Counted from the first letter of the stretch, positions 1 through 8,562 are shown. The stretch: DNA of 20,312 nt from an uncultured Ruminococcus sp. (GCA_900066355.1 FMEL01000026.1:1-20312); one strand, 5' to 3'. Notes: generated from the letters alone by a model not told the origin. Made by a program: numbers and translations.

Positions 1-5
1 ATTGA

Positions 6-58
6 TGCAAACGAAAGGGCAGTTAATGAAAAGTCTCCATACTGCTTTTTCGTTTGCA
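6..58. repeat. Long inverted repeat at the left edge
   Basis: Positions 6-23 and 41-58 are inverted copies that pair at 16 of 18 positions (arm begins TGCAAACGAAA), leaving a 17-nt loop. It lies downstream of lysS, beyond that gene's probable terminator. It could be part of a larger element or of a partial minus-strand gene leaving the window. Its role is unknown. Confidence 0.6.
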
Positions 59-103
59 CCACCTTCGATTCTTTCCTTAACGATTTGTATTTCTGTTTGT
101 TTT

Positions 104-133
104 AAAAATGGGCAATCCCGATTGGAATTGCCC
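104..133 (-). terminator. Probable terminator downstream of lysS
   Basis: Read on the minus strand, GGGCAAT (133-127) pairs with ATTGCCC (116-110) across a 10-nt loop and is followed by ATTTTT (109-104). This is a short intrinsic-terminator shape, 150 bases after the lysS stop. The stem is only 7 bp, so strength is uncertain. A partial minus-strand reading frame also crosses it. Confidence 0.5.
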
Positions 134-283
134 ACTCATTGCACTAATTATGCGATTTTTTCTTGCTTGCACCGATTTCTGCATCAAATGATGTAAGTTT
201 GATGTAAATCGCTGTTTTTTCAGTTTTTTATCAAATGAAGTATGTCCCGTCTATTTGGTAAAAAGGTACATCTTTACATCATC

Positions 284-2341
284 TTAATAGAGCTTTGCAC
301 CTGCCGGAATATGGTTATCAACCATCAGAAGATGCAGTTCTTCATCCTCTGAATCCTTCAGATTATTCACTGCTGAAAGCAGCATACCGCAAGACTCGAT
401 TCCCATCATCTTTCTTGGCGGAAGGTTGGTGATTGCGATCAGTGTCTTACCAACTAATTCTTCCGGCTCATAGTAAGAGTGGATTCCGCTTAAGATCGTG
501 CGGTCTGTACCTGTTCCGTCATCCAGTGTGAACTGAAGGAGCTTCTTGCTCTTCGGAACTGCTACACACTCTTTAACCTTTACGGCACGGAAATCAGATT
601 TGCTGAATGTATCGAAATCAACCTCTTCTTCAAATAAAGGCTCAACCTTTACGTTGGAGAAGTCAATCTTCGCGTTGTCTTTGAAGAATCCGTTGTTGTC
701 GTTTGCAGTTGCTTCTTCTACTGCTCCGGATTTTCCTGCTTTTTTGTCAGAGTCAAGACTCTTCATTGTCGGGAACAGAAGTACGTCTCTGATTGCCTGG
801 CTGTCTGTCAGTAGCATAACCAGACGGTCAATTCCGTATCCGATACCACCTGTAGGCGGCATACCGATCTCAAGTGCATTCAGGAAGTCTTCATCTGTGT
901 GGTTTGCTTCCTCATCACCAGCGTCAGCAAGAGCATCCTGTGCTTTGAAACGCTCTCTCTGATCGATCGGATCATTCAGCTCGGAATATGCGTTACACAT
1001 TTCCCATGTATTACAGAAGAGCTCAAAACGCTCTACCTTGCTTGGATCAGAAGGTTTCTTCTTGGTCAGCGGAGAGATTTCGATCGGATGATCCATGATA
1101 AATGTAGGCTGGATCAGTTCTTTCTCACAGTATTCTTCGAAGAACAGGTTAATGATATCACCCTTCTTATGATGTGCCTCATATTCAATATGATGCTCGT
1201 CAGCAAGTTTCTTGGCTGCCTCATCATCTGCTACTTCATCAAAGTCGATTCCTGCATATTTTTTGATTGCTTCATTCATTGTCATTCTGGCAAACGGCTT
1301 ACCAAGATCGATCTCTACACCATTATAAGAAATCTTTGTGGAACCACATACTTTCTCTGCAAGATAACGGAACATGGATTCTGTCAGTTCCATCATTCCT
1401 TCATAATCTGTATATGCCTGGTAAAGCTCCATCAGAGTGAATTCCGGGTTGTGACGTGTATCAACACCTTCATTACGGAATACACGGCCGATTTCATAAA
1501 CTCTCTCAAGTCCGCCGACGATCAGTCGTTTCAGATAGAGTTCCAGTGAAATACGAAGCTTAACATCTTCGTTCAGTGCATTGTAATGTGTTTCAAACGG
1601 TCTTGCAGCTGCTCCACCTGCGTTGGAAACCAGCATAGGTGTTTCTACTTCCATGAAGTCACGCCCTGCAAGGAAGTTACGGATTTCTTTGAGGATCTGG
1701 GAACGTTTGATAAATACGTTCTTGCTGTCCTGATTCATGATAAGGTCTACATATCTCTGACGATAACGAGTATCTGTATCTGTCAGTCCGTGGAATTTCT
1801 CCGGAAGGATCTGTAAACTCTTGGTTAACATAGTCATTTTTTCAGCGTGAATAGAGATCTCGCCTGTTCTTGTTCTGAAAGCAAAACCTTCCAGACCGAA
1901 GATATCTCCAATGTCGGATTTCTTGAAATCTGCATAAGATTCTTCTCCGATAGCATCTCTTGCCACATAGACCTGGATATTTCCCTGCAGGTCCTGAATA
2001 TTACAGAAAGAAGCTTTTCCCATGACACGCTTGAACATCATACGGCCAGCGATCGCAACGTGGATCGGGCTCGCATCCATGATTTCTCTTCTTTCTTCAT
2101 AGTCCTTCTTGAGAACTTCTCTTGCCTGTGCTTCATCAAGACCTTCTACATCCGGAGTCTTGCGGTCTTTTAAGATCTCTGCCTCATGTGCTTCATAGAG
2201 ATTCTTCACCTCAAGTGAATGATGTGTCTGGTCAAATTTTGTGATCTGAAACGGGTCCTTTCCATTTGCCTGCAGGTCTGCAAGCTTTTCACGACGAACC
2301 TTCAGCAGCTGGTTTGTATCCTGCTTCTTCTGCTCTGCCAC
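284..2341 (-). CDS. lysS: Lysyl-tRNA synthetase, class II, with C-terminal tRNA-binding domain
   Basis: Charges tRNA-Lys with lysine using ATP, in the cytoplasm. The 685-aa product has an N-terminal OB-fold anticodon-binding domain (about 93-175) and a class II catalytic core. Motif 1 is near RYRQRYVDLI (192-201), motif 2 covers GRVFRNEG to RHNPEFT (285-302), and motif 3 is GIGYGIDRL (499-507). Ordinary bacterial LysRS ends shortly after motif 3, at about 500 residues. Here a low-complexity linker (525-575) leads to an EMAPII/Trbp111-like domain (about 575-685, with FRAVKV, SKKLLQF and PPRKMMGIESCGMLL), as in the C-terminus of MetRS. The start is GTG, chosen because AAGGAGG lies 8 nt upstream. 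It follows greA by 31 bp and is probably co-transcribed with it. Confidence 0.97.
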   Translation of the reverse strand: MAEQKKQDTNQLLKVRREKLADLQANGKDPFQITKFDQTHHSLEVKNLYEAHEAEILKDRKTPDVEGLDEAQAREVLKKDYEERREIMDASPIHVAIAGRMMFKRVMGKASFCNIQDLQGNIQVYVARDAIGEESYADFKKSDIGDIFGLEGFAFRTRTGEISIHAEKMTMLTKSLQILPEKFHGLTDTDTRYRQRYVDLIMNQDSKNVFIKRSQILKEIRNFLAGRDFMEVETPMLVSNAGGAAARPFETHYNALNEDVKLRISLELYLKRLIVGGLERVYEIGRVFRNEGVDTRHNPEFTLMELYQAYTDYEGMMELTESMFRYLAEKVCGSTKISYNGVEIDLGKPFARMTMNEAIKKYAGIDFDEVADDEAAKKLADEHHIEYEAHHKKGDIINLFFEEYCEKELIQPTFIMDHPIEISPLTKKKPSDPSKVERFELFCNTWEMCNAYSELNDPIDQRERFKAQDALADAGDEEANHTDEDFLNALEIGMPPTGGIGYGIDRLVMLLTDSQAIRDVLLFPTMKSLDSDKKAGKSGAVEEATANDNNGFFKDNAKIDFSNVKVEPLFEEEVDFDTFSKSDFRAVKVKECVAVPKSKKLLQFTLDDGTGTDRTILSGIHSYYEPEELVGKTLIAITNLPPRKMMGIESCGMLLSAVNNLKDSEDEELHLLMVDNHIPAGAKLY

Positions 2342-2372
2342 TTCTTTGGCCTCCTTCTGTTCTTTTGATTAT

Positions 2373-2855
2373 TTATACGTTTCTCTGGATTTCCAGAACT
2401 TTATATTTCATAATACCCATCGGCATCTCAACTTCTACAACATCACCTGTGTGTGCACCGATCAGTGCTTTACCTACAGGAGATTCGTTGGAAATCTTAC
2501 CTTCCAGGCTGTTTGCCTCTGTAGAACCGACAAGTTTTAATTCCATCTCTTCTTCAAATTCGTAATCATATACTTTTACTTTGCAGCCAACGCTGATTCT
2601 GTCAAGGTCCACTTCATCCTCAACTACAACCTCTGCGTTCTTAAGGATCTTCTCGATTTCTTCGATTCTTGCTTCGATATCTCTCTGCTCATCCTTTGCA
2701 GCATCATACTCAGCATTCTCGGACAGGTCACCCTGCTCTCTTGCTTCTTTGATTTTTTCTGCAACTTCTTTTCTTTTTACTACTTTTAAATCATGCAGTT
2801 CATCTTCGAGACTTTTGAGACCTGCATATGTCAATAAATTCTTCTTTTCTTCCAT
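2373..2855 (-). CDS. greA: Transcription elongation factor GreA
   Basis: Rescues backtracked RNA polymerase by stimulating cleavage of the nascent transcript through the secondary channel. The 160-aa length is normal for the family. The N-terminal coiled coil (about 8-75) carries the tip motif DLSENAEYD at 43-51, with the two acidic residues (D43, E46) that help hold the catalytic magnesium. The C-terminal FKBP-like domain (about 82-160) has the usual SPVGKALIGAHTGDVVEVEMP segment at about 125-145. The gene has its own consensus promoter about 110 bases upstream, and lysS follows 31 bp downstream. Confidence 0.97.
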   Translation of the reverse strand: MEEKKNLLTYAGLKSLEDELHDLKVVKRKEVAEKIKEAREQGDLSENAEYDAAKDEQRDIEARIEEIEKILKNAEVVVEDEVDLDRISVGCKVKVYDYEFEEEMELKLVGSTEANSLEGKISNESPVGKALIGAHTGDVVEVEMPMGIMKYKVLEIQRNV

Positions 2856-2962
2856 AATCCTTACACCCTTTCAAAATAGCCGGATACTCATTGGATATAC
2901 TCTCCCAGAATCATCATACCGCAAAAAGGGCAGACTTATTCTAGGATATTCACAATTCCTGT

Positions 2963-2991
2963 ATTATACCGAAATCTATATGCCTTGTCAA
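2963..2991 (-). promoter_or_regulatory. Consensus sigma-A promoter for greA-lysS
   Basis: On the minus strand TTGACA (2991-2986) is separated by exactly 17 bp from TATAAT (2968-2963), a perfect match to both hexamers. Transcription should begin near 2956, giving a leader of about 100 nt before greA. Confidence 0.9.
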
Positions 2992-2995
2992 GGAC

Positions 2996-3036
2996 AAAAA
3001 AGGCTGGAAATCCGCGATTAACCGCGAAAATCCAGC
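2996..3036 (-). terminator. Intrinsic terminator of dusB, overlapping its stop codon
   Basis: On the minus strand GCTGGA (3036-3031) pairs with TCCAGC (3009-3004). An inner CGCG pair and partly matched bases lie between, and six T follow directly (3001-2996). The dusB stop codon sits in the loop. It separates dusB from the greA promoter, whose -35 lies just beyond. Confidence 0.75.
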
Positions 3037-3983
3037 AATTTTTCGAGTTCTTCATAACTGCTTACGAGATTGGAGTCCCGGCGCAATCCTGCACTGTGTT
3101 TCATACCGGCTGTATACCATGCAATGTGCTTACGCATCTCACGAATTCCGGTAAATTCTCCCTTCAGTTCAATCTGCATTCTCGTATGACGAAGAATCAT
3201 CTCTTTGATTTCTTCCCATGACGGCCTCGGAAGTAATTCCCCGGTTGTAAAATAATGGTTCATTTCCCGGAAAATCCATGGATTTCCTCTTACCGCACGT
3301 CCGATCATCACGCCGTCACAACCCGTTTCTCTGACAAGTTTTTCTGCTTTTTTCGGCGAATCCACATCACCGTTTCCAATAACCGGAATCGAAACCGCCT
3401 CTTTGATCCTGCGGATCGTATCCCAGTCTGCTTCCCCTGCATAGTACTGCTGCCGTGTCCTGCCATGGACTGCTACAGCTGCTGCGCCGGAATCCTCGAT
3501 GATCTTCGCAATTTCTACCGGATCCACCGGATATCCCTCAAAACCAATACGGATTTTGGCTGTCACCGGCTTTTTTACTGCATGAGAAACCTGCGTCACA
3601 ATCTCACGAATCAGCTCCGGATTCTTGAGAAGCGCAGAGCCCTCGCCATTGTTGACTACTTTCGGCACCGGGCAGCCCATGTTAATATCCAGTATGTCAA
3701 ACGGCTGTTCTTCAATACTCTTTGCCACCTCTGCCATCAGATCCGGTTCGCTTCCAAAAATCTGCATGGACACCGGATGCTCCGAAGGATCGATCTGCAT
3801 CAGCGAAATCGTATTTTTATTATGGAAAGAAATTGCCTTCGCACTGACCATCTCCGTACTGAGAAGTCCTGCTCCCTGCTCTTTGCAAAGCATACGAAAC
3901 GGAAGATCTGTCACACCGGCCATCGGCGCAAGAATAAACGGATTTTCCATCTCAACTGAACCGATTTTCCACTTCATCTCCAT
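3018..3983 (-). CDS. dusB: tRNA-dihydrouridine synthase (DusB-like)
   Basis: FMN- and NADPH-dependent reduction of uridines in the tRNA D-loop. The 321-aa product is a TIM barrel in its first ~240 residues. It shows the entry motif LAPMAGVTDLPFR (18-30), DINMGCPVPK (99-108) with catalytic Cys104, AKIRIGF (142-148), VAVHGRTRQQYYAG (170-183), IGNGDV (202-207) and GVMIGRA (224-230) for FMN phosphate. A helical Dus C-terminal domain follows. The ATG at 3983 has AAGGGA upstream; an ATG two codons later is possible. The upstream DUF6145-like gene ends 3 bp before it. Confidence 0.95.
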   Translation of the reverse strand: MEMKWKIGSVEMENPFILAPMAGVTDLPFRMLCKEQGAGLLSTEMVSAKAISFHNKNTISLMQIDPSEHPVSMQIFGSEPDLMAEVAKSIEEQPFDILDINMGCPVPKVVNNGEGSALLKNPELIREIVTQVSHAVKKPVTAKIRIGFEGYPVDPVEIAKIIEDSGAAAVAVHGRTRQQYYAGEADWDTIRRIKEAVSIPVIGNGDVDSPKKAEKLVRETGCDGVMIGRAVRGNPWIFREMNHYFTTGELLPRPSWEEIKEMILRHTRMQIELKGEFTGIREMRKHIAWYTAGMKHSAGLRRDSNLVSSYEELEKLLDFRG

Positions 3984-3986
3984 AAA

Positions 3987-4349
3987 TCAGTTCCCTTTAT
4001 CCACATTTTCCCCATCGTCTTCAATGGTTTCGCCGAGGAAAAATACCCGATAATACATTTCCAGAGATTCCAGAAGTTCTCTCTTCTCAGTCTGCAGTTT
4101 TTTGATTCGGAGAACACTGCCGATTTCATCATACATTGCATCAGCATCGAGAGCTTCTGTCTTGAACTGAAGGCTTCCGTTCTCATCAAACTCCAACGTC
4201 AGGATACCTCCAATCTCTTCTGTATAAAGCACGCACATAATGTGCAGTTCCTGCTTTACAGATTCCGGCAGAGCATCAAAATCCTGATTAAAATAATATT
4301 TCTGCTCATAGGCGCTTGCACCGCAGAGCACAACATTTTCCTGATACAT
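3987..4349 (-). CDS. Small conserved protein, DUF6145-like
   Basis: A 120-aa acidic soluble protein with no signal peptide or membrane segment. I recognise its style (starts MYQENVVLCG, middle ITLEFDENG-type strands, C-terminal helix ending YYRVFFLGE) as a Lachnospiraceae family that I believe is DUF6145; this is from memory. The middle (about 36-62) looks like beta strands and the end (about 72-108) like a long helix. AAGGAG lies 9 nt before the ATG. It sits 28 bp after birA and 3 bp before dusB, so it is probably co-transcribed with both. Function unknown. Confidence 0.8.
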   Translation of the reverse strand: MYQENVVLCGASAYEQKYYFNQDFDALPESVKQELHIMCVLYTEEIGGILTLEFDENGSLQFKTEALDADAMYDEIGSVLRIKKLQTEKRELLESLEMYYRVFFLGETIEDDGENVDKGN

Positions 4350-4377
4350 AAAAAATAACTCCTTATATTATACTTGC

Positions 4378-5184
4378 TCACACATAACTGTACAGTCCAC
4401 GCACAGACACCTCACCGGAACACACCTTGCGGATTCTGCCATCTGCTACCCGCACCAGAAGTTCTCCTTCGCGGTCAATACCAAGTGCCACGCCCTCGTA
4501 CGGATCCAGTTTATCCAGAATTCTCACCGGCTGGCATTTATTTGCAAGCATCATATTGTAATCATCGATCATCAGTGAAAGATCACAGGTCTGTACAAAT
4601 TTCTCGTAGTTCTTTTCAAATTTGCCCATAACAAGGCCGATCAGAAGATTTCTGTCGTAAGTCTTCCCTGTTTCCAGATAAAGAGAAGTTGCTTTATCTT
4701 TGAGGTCTTCCTGAATTTCTGCCAGATTGACATTGATTCCGACTCCGATCACAACTTCCCGGATCTTCCCTTCCTCAATCCCCATCTCTGTCAGAATTCC
4801 ACAGATTTTCTTCCTTGAAACTACAACATCATTCGGCCATTTAATAGAAACGTCCACCCCCAGTTCTTTGACCGCCTGCGCCACACTCAATCCCATGACA
4901 AGTGTCAGCATGGATGCAAAACGCGGCTCAAAGTCCGGTCTCAGAAGGATCGACATCATAATCGAATTCCCCTCCGGCACAACCCATCTGCGTCCGAGTC
5001 TTCCCTTACCGGCAGACTGGAATTCTGCAACCGCCAGTGTCCCATGTACGGCATCTTCTTTCGAGAGGCGCTTGCACCATTCATTCGTAGAATCGATTTC
5101 TTTTGCAAAATGGACGGTTTTGCCCGCCCATTCTGTCTGTATTTCATTTGAAATTGTATCTGTATTATAAGGTATTACGCTCAT
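4378..5184 (-). CDS. birA: Biotin--[acetyl-CoA-carboxylase] ligase, no DNA-binding domain
   Basis: Activates biotin to biotinyl-AMP and attaches it to the lysine of biotin carboxyl carrier proteins. The 268-aa product starts almost at the catalytic domain: EIDSTNEWCK (29-38), biotin-binding GKGRLGRRW (59-67), KWPND (115-119), GILTEM (129-134) and GVGINVN (147-153). A small C-terminal domain follows (about 218-266). The winged-helix domain of E. coli BirA is absent, so it is a class I enzyme and should not act as a repressor. Its ATG overlaps the argF stop as ATGA, suggesting translational coupling. Confidence 0.94.
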   Translation of the reverse strand: MSVIPYNTDTISNEIQTEWAGKTVHFAKEIDSTNEWCKRLSKEDAVHGTLAVAEFQSAGKGRLGRRWVVPEGNSIMMSILLRPDFEPRFASMLTLVMGLSVAQAVKELGVDVSIKWPNDVVVSRKKICGILTEMGIEEGKIREVVIGVGINVNLAEIQEDLKDKATSLYLETGKTYDRNLLIGLVMGKFEKNYEKFVQTCDLSLMIDDYNMMLANKCQPVRILDKLDPYEGVALGIDREGELLVRVADGRIRKVCSGEVSVRGLYSYV

Positions 5185-6182
5185 TTTGTCTCCGGCTCTC
5201 CAAGAGTAGCTACCATCACTGCTTTGATCGTGTGCATACGGTTTTCTGCCTCATCAAATACATGTGACTGTGCAGATTCAAATACTTCATCAGTAACTTC
5301 CATGTCGGTCAGGTTGAAGCGCTCTCCCATTTCTTTGCCGATCTTTGTCTTGAGATCATGGAATGCCGGCAGGCAGTGAAGGAAGATTGCCTTTTCTCCT
5401 GCATTTTTCATAACTGCAGATGTTACTTTGTATGGTGTCAGGTCTTTGATACGCTCTTCCCATACTTCATCCGGCTCGCCCATAGATACCCATACATCTG
5501 TATAAATAACGTCGGCATTCTTTGTTCCGGATTCTACGTCTTCTGTCAGAGTTACACTTCCGCCTGAAGCTTCTGCATAAGTCTTGCACAGGTCAACCAG
5601 TTCCTGATTCGGGAAATATTTCTTTGTTGTGCATGCTACAAAATGCATACCAAGTTTGGAGCACGCGATCATCAGAGAATTACCCATATTGTAACGGGCA
5701 TCACCCATGTAAACCAGCCGACGGCCTTTCAGGTCACCGAAATGTTCACGGATCGTCAGCATATCTGCCAGCATCTGTGTCGGATGATATTCGTTTGTCA
5801 GACCGTTCCATACCGGAACTCCTGCATATTTTGCAAGCTCTTCTACGATATCCTGTCCGAAACCTCTGTACTCGATTCCCTCGTACATTCTTCCGAGAAC
5901 TCTTGCTGTATCAGCGATGCTCTCTTTCTTTCCGATCTGGGAACCTGTCGGATCCAGATATGTACTGCCCATTCCAAGGTCATGAGCAGCTACTTCAAAT
6001 GCACAACGTGTTCGGGTACTTGTTTTTTCAAAAATCAGGGCAATGTTTTTGCCTTTGTAATATTCATGAAGTTCTCCGGCTTTTTTCTTTGCTTTTAATT
6101 CTGCTGCCAGATCGATCATGTATGTGATTTCTTCCGGTGTAAAGTCTTTCAGTGTAAGAAAATTCCGTCCCTTTAAGTTCAT
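5181..6182 (-). CDS. argF: Ornithine carbamoyltransferase
   Basis: Joins carbamoyl phosphate and ornithine to make citrulline. The 333-aa length is normal. The carbamoyl-phosphate motif STRTR is at 55-59, HPTQ at 133-136, the ornithine-side VSMG loop at 232-235 and the catalytic HCLP at 269-272. GAGGAG lies about 7 nt before the ATG. No other arg genes are nearby, so the sequence alone does not show whether it is biosynthetic (argF) or catabolic (arcB); the birA neighbour favours neither. The upstream gap carries a palindromic repeat rather than a clear arginine operator. Confidence 0.95.
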   Translation of the reverse strand: MNLKGRNFLTLKDFTPEEITYMIDLAAELKAKKKAGELHEYYKGKNIALIFEKTSTRTRCAFEVAAHDLGMGSTYLDPTGSQIGKKESIADTARVLGRMYEGIEYRGFGQDIVEELAKYAGVPVWNGLTNEYHPTQMLADMLTIREHFGDLKGRRLVYMGDARYNMGNSLMIACSKLGMHFVACTTKKYFPNQELVDLCKTYAEASGGSVTLTEDVESGTKNADVIYTDVWVSMGEPDEVWEERIKDLTPYKVTSAVMKNAGEKAIFLHCLPAFHDLKTKIGKEMGERFNLTDMEVTDEVFESAQSHVFDEAENRMHTIKAVMVATLGEPETK

Positions 6183-6219
6183 AATAAATCTCCTCTTTTT
6201 AACTTATCTCAGTACATAC

Positions 6220-6252
6220 GGATTGTTGCGTGCTCTGCACTCTCACAGTTAC
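6220..6252. repeat. Palindromic intergenic repeat, copy 1
   Basis: Matches copy 2 at 8563-8595 at 27 of 33 positions. It contains GTGC-TCT-GCAC at the centre and imperfect outer arms. It lies between the SPFH gene stop and the argF start. Confidence 0.65.
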
Positions 6253-6290
6253 GAGCCAAAATGCCTCGCGGAATGCTGCCTGCTAAACAG

Positions 6291-7235
6291 TTACTCCCTA
6301 GTATCTGTGTTGTCATCTGTAACGATTTCTTTCAGAGAGGAAGCCAGACCTGCAAGTCCCTGAATCTCAGATGGGATAATGATCTTTGTCGCTTTGCCGT
6401 CTGCGGCCTTGCCAAATGCTTCCAGACTCTTCAGAGTCAGAACAGCCTGATCTGCACCTGCTTCACGGATCATACGGATACCTTCTGCATTAGCATGCTG
6501 TACTTTCAGTACAGCCTCTGCCTGACCTTCGGCCTCTTTGATCATACGCTCTTTCTGTGCCTCTGCTTTGAGGATTGCAGCCTGTTTCTCAGCTTCTGCA
6601 TCCAGAATTGCGGATTCTTTTTTACCTTCTGCAACAAGGATCGTAGATTTCTTCTCACCTTCTGCACGAAGGATAGCTTCTCGTCTTTCACGCTCTGCTT
6701 TCATCTGTTTTTCCATGGCTTCCTGAATAGCAGCCGGAGGAATGATGTTTTTGAGTTCTACTCGGTTGACTTTGATTCCCCATGGATCTGTGGCAACATC
6801 CAGAGATGCACGCATTTTTGTGTTGATTACTTCACGGGAAGTCAGTGTTTCATCGAGTTCCATATCACCGATGATATTTCTCAGTGTTGTCGCAGACAGA
6901 TTTTCGATTGCCATGATCGGATTCTCAACTCCGTATGCAAAAAGCTTCGGATCTGTGATCTGGAAAAATACAACCGTATCGATCTGCATGGTTACGTTAT
7001 CTTTTGTGATAACCGGCTGTGGTGGGAAGTCCACTACCTGCTCTTTCAGATTTACTCTTCTCGCTACACGGTCAATAAATGGTGTCTTGAAGTGAATACC
7101 TGTGTTCCATGTTTCTTTGTAAGCACCAAGACGTTCTACAACGATTGCATATGCCTGTGGCACAATGCGGATACAGGATGCCAGTATCCAGAGTGCGAGA
7201 ACTACCAGCACGATAAAAATAATAATTCCTGCCAT
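6291..7235 (-). CDS. SPFH/Band 7 (stomatin-like) membrane protein
   Basis: Scaffold protein of the paraslipin/QmcA type, expected to form large membrane-attached oligomers. The 314-aa product has one N-terminal membrane helix (about 3-21). A Band 7 domain (about 22-185) follows with VPQAYAIVVERLGAY and PPQPVITKDNV. Then comes a long charged coiled coil rich in AE/EA repeats (about 175-245) and a small C-terminal region. GGAGGG lies about 9 nt before the ATG, inside the end of the preceding gene, whose stop is 1 bp away. Pairing with an NfeD-like gene is the classic arrangement and suggests a shared membrane role. Confidence 0.93.
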   Translation of the reverse strand: MAGIIIFIVLVVLALWILASCIRIVPQAYAIVVERLGAYKETWNTGIHFKTPFIDRVARRVNLKEQVVDFPPQPVITKDNVTMQIDTVVFFQITDPKLFAYGVENPIMAIENLSATTLRNIIGDMELDETLTSREVINTKMRASLDVATDPWGIKVNRVELKNIIPPAAIQEAMEKQMKAERERREAILRAEGEKKSTILVAEGKKESAILDAEAEKQAAILKAEAQKERMIKEAEGQAEAVLKVQHANAEGIRMIREAGADQAVLTLKSLEAFGKAADGKATKIIIPSEIQGLAGLASSLKEIVTDDNTDTRE

Positions 7236-7236
7236 T

Positions 7237-7677
7237 TTACTTACCCTCCGTTTCTTCTTTTACAATCAGTTTTACTCCCTGAACATCTTCAATTGTAACA
7301 ATTGCATGTTCCGGTATTGTTACTTCATCGGAAGATGTCCTTGCCATCCACTCGATGTCATTGATCCGAACCTGTCCGGACTGTTCCAGATTGTTGATTT
7401 TCTGGATCACTACTGCTCTTTCGCCGATCAGACTGTTAACGTTCGTCTTTGGTACGCCTTTGTTCATGTAACGCACAGCAAGCGGACGTGTAAAGATCAG
7501 AAGTACCAGTGAAATGACCAGAAACAGAACCCACTGGATCAGGATTCCCGCTCCCAGCCCGGAAGCGATTGCCGCAACAAGCGCACCTCCCGCAAACCAG
7601 ATCGTAGTCAATCCTACTGTGATTGCCTCAACTACCAGAAAACAGGCCAAAAGTATAAGCCACATTATCGGTTCCAT
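7237..7677 (-). CDS. NfeD-like membrane protein with C-terminal OB fold
   Basis: A 146-aa short NfeD-type protein. Hydrophobic stretches near 4-22, 24-44 and 47-65 are membrane helices. The tail (about 78-142, starting near NSLIGERAVVI) is the small beta-barrel of NfeD C-terminal domains. The serine-protease domain of long NfeD proteins is absent. AAGGAGG lies 5-6 nt upstream of the ATG. It lies 26 bp after the methyltransferase gene and 1 bp before the SPFH gene, its usual partner. Confidence 0.9.
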   Translation of the reverse strand: MEPIMWLILLACFLVVEAITVGLTTIWFAGGALVAAIASGLGAGILIQWVLFLVISLVLLIFTRPLAVRYMNKGVPKTNVNSLIGERAVVIQKINNLEQSGQVRINDIEWMARTSSDEVTIPEHAIVTIEDVQGVKLIVKEETEGK

Positions 7678-7703
7678 CTTATTCCTCCTTCCGGATCACG
7701 GCA

Positions 7704-8480
7704 TCAATTCCGTCTCTGTCTCGCAGCCTCATACATCAGTATGCCACCTGCCATTGCTGCATTCAGGGATTCTACATGACCACACATCGGGATACGGATC
7801 AGACAGTCCGCAGCATCTGCTGCCTGGTCAGTCAGTCCTTTGCCTTCGTTTCCGATAAGGAAAGCGGTTCCACCCTGATAGGATTCCCTGTCGTATGCAT
7901 TTTTACCCTGCAAGTGTGCTGCAAAAAAACGGATTCCGCAATTTTGAAGTTTCTGCTTTAATGATACCACATCTTCTACGTAGAAAAAAGGAATTCTGTA
8001 AATAGATCCCATTGTTGCACGAATAACTTTCGGATTAGTGATATCCACACAGGTTTTTGTAAGAAAAACGCCTCCGATGCCGGCACCTTCCCCTGTACGG
8101 ATGATCGTTCCGGCATTTCCCGGATCCTGCAGGTCCTCAAGCACCATAAGAAGAGGTGATTCCTGCTTCAAAAGATCCTCTATCTGATAGGACGGCTGTC
8201 TGAGAACAGTCAGAACTCCCTGCGGGGTCTGTGTGTCACTCATCTGGCGAAAAACACTGTTTTCAACTGCATCCCAGGAAAAACACTTTGCTTTCTGCAT
8301 GATTTCCTCATCGTCAAGCAGGGATTCAGCCACATAGACCTTCTCGATCCAGTCATCCGGCGCTTCCAGAAACATCTTTCTTCCTTCTGCGATAAAAAGC
8401 CCCTGCTCTCTGCGGGCTTTTGCCTTCTGATTGAGTTTGATCACATTTTTCACCTGTGTATTCTGTGCACTGGTAATCAT
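7704..8480 (-). CDS. RNA 2'-O-methyltransferase, SpoU/TrmH family
   Basis: Transfers a methyl group from S-adenosylmethionine to a ribose 2'-OH of rRNA or tRNA. The 258-aa product has an N-terminal substrate-binding domain (about 1-95). The trefoil-knot SPOUT domain carries three motifs: LEDLQDPGNAGTIIRT (114-129), FLIGNEGKGL (207-216) and IPMCGHVESLNAAMAGGI (230-247). It resembles the YsgA/RlmB-like 23S rRNA group, but the exact target cannot be read from sequence. AGGAG lies 8 nt before the ATG. It begins the three-gene operon with the NfeD and SPFH genes. Confidence 0.92.
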   Translation of the reverse strand: MITSAQNTQVKNVIKLNQKAKARREQGLFIAEGRKMFLEAPDDWIEKVYVAESLLDDEEIMQKAKCFSWDAVENSVFRQMSDTQTPQGVLTVLRQPSYQIEDLLKQESPLLMVLEDLQDPGNAGTIIRTGEGAGIGGVFLTKTCVDITNPKVIRATMGSIYRIPFFYVEDVVSLKQKLQNCGIRFFAAHLQGKNAYDRESYQGGTAFLIGNEGKGLTDQAADAADCLIRIPMCGHVESLNAAMAGGILMYEAARQRRN

Positions 8481-8503
8481 ATAATTGCTCCTTTAATCCA
8501 GAA

Positions 8504-8529
8504 CGGAGGCCACCTGATGGTTGCCTCCG
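8504..8529 (-). other. Stem-loop in the leader of the methyltransferase gene
   Basis: CGGAGGC (8504-8510) pairs with GCCTCCG (8523-8529); after one mismatch a 3-bp inner stem ACC/GGT closes a TGAT loop. It lies about 10 bases upstream of the ribosome site on the minus strand. No T-run follows, so it is not an obvious terminator. It may affect mRNA stability or translation. Confidence 0.5.
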
Positions 8530-8562
8530 ATGTAAATATTATGCTGGTTTTTTGATAACTGC

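Noticed and set aside
546..1549. Long plus-strand open frames opposite lysS (and similar ones opposite dusB, argF, the SPFH gene and pfkA)
   Set aside because: They mirror well-identified minus-strand genes, lack ribosome sites and have no recognisable sequence.
8504..8529. Hairpin considered as the pfkA terminator
   Set aside because: No T-run follows on the minus strand and it lies close to the next gene's ribosome site; listed as a leader stem-loop instead.
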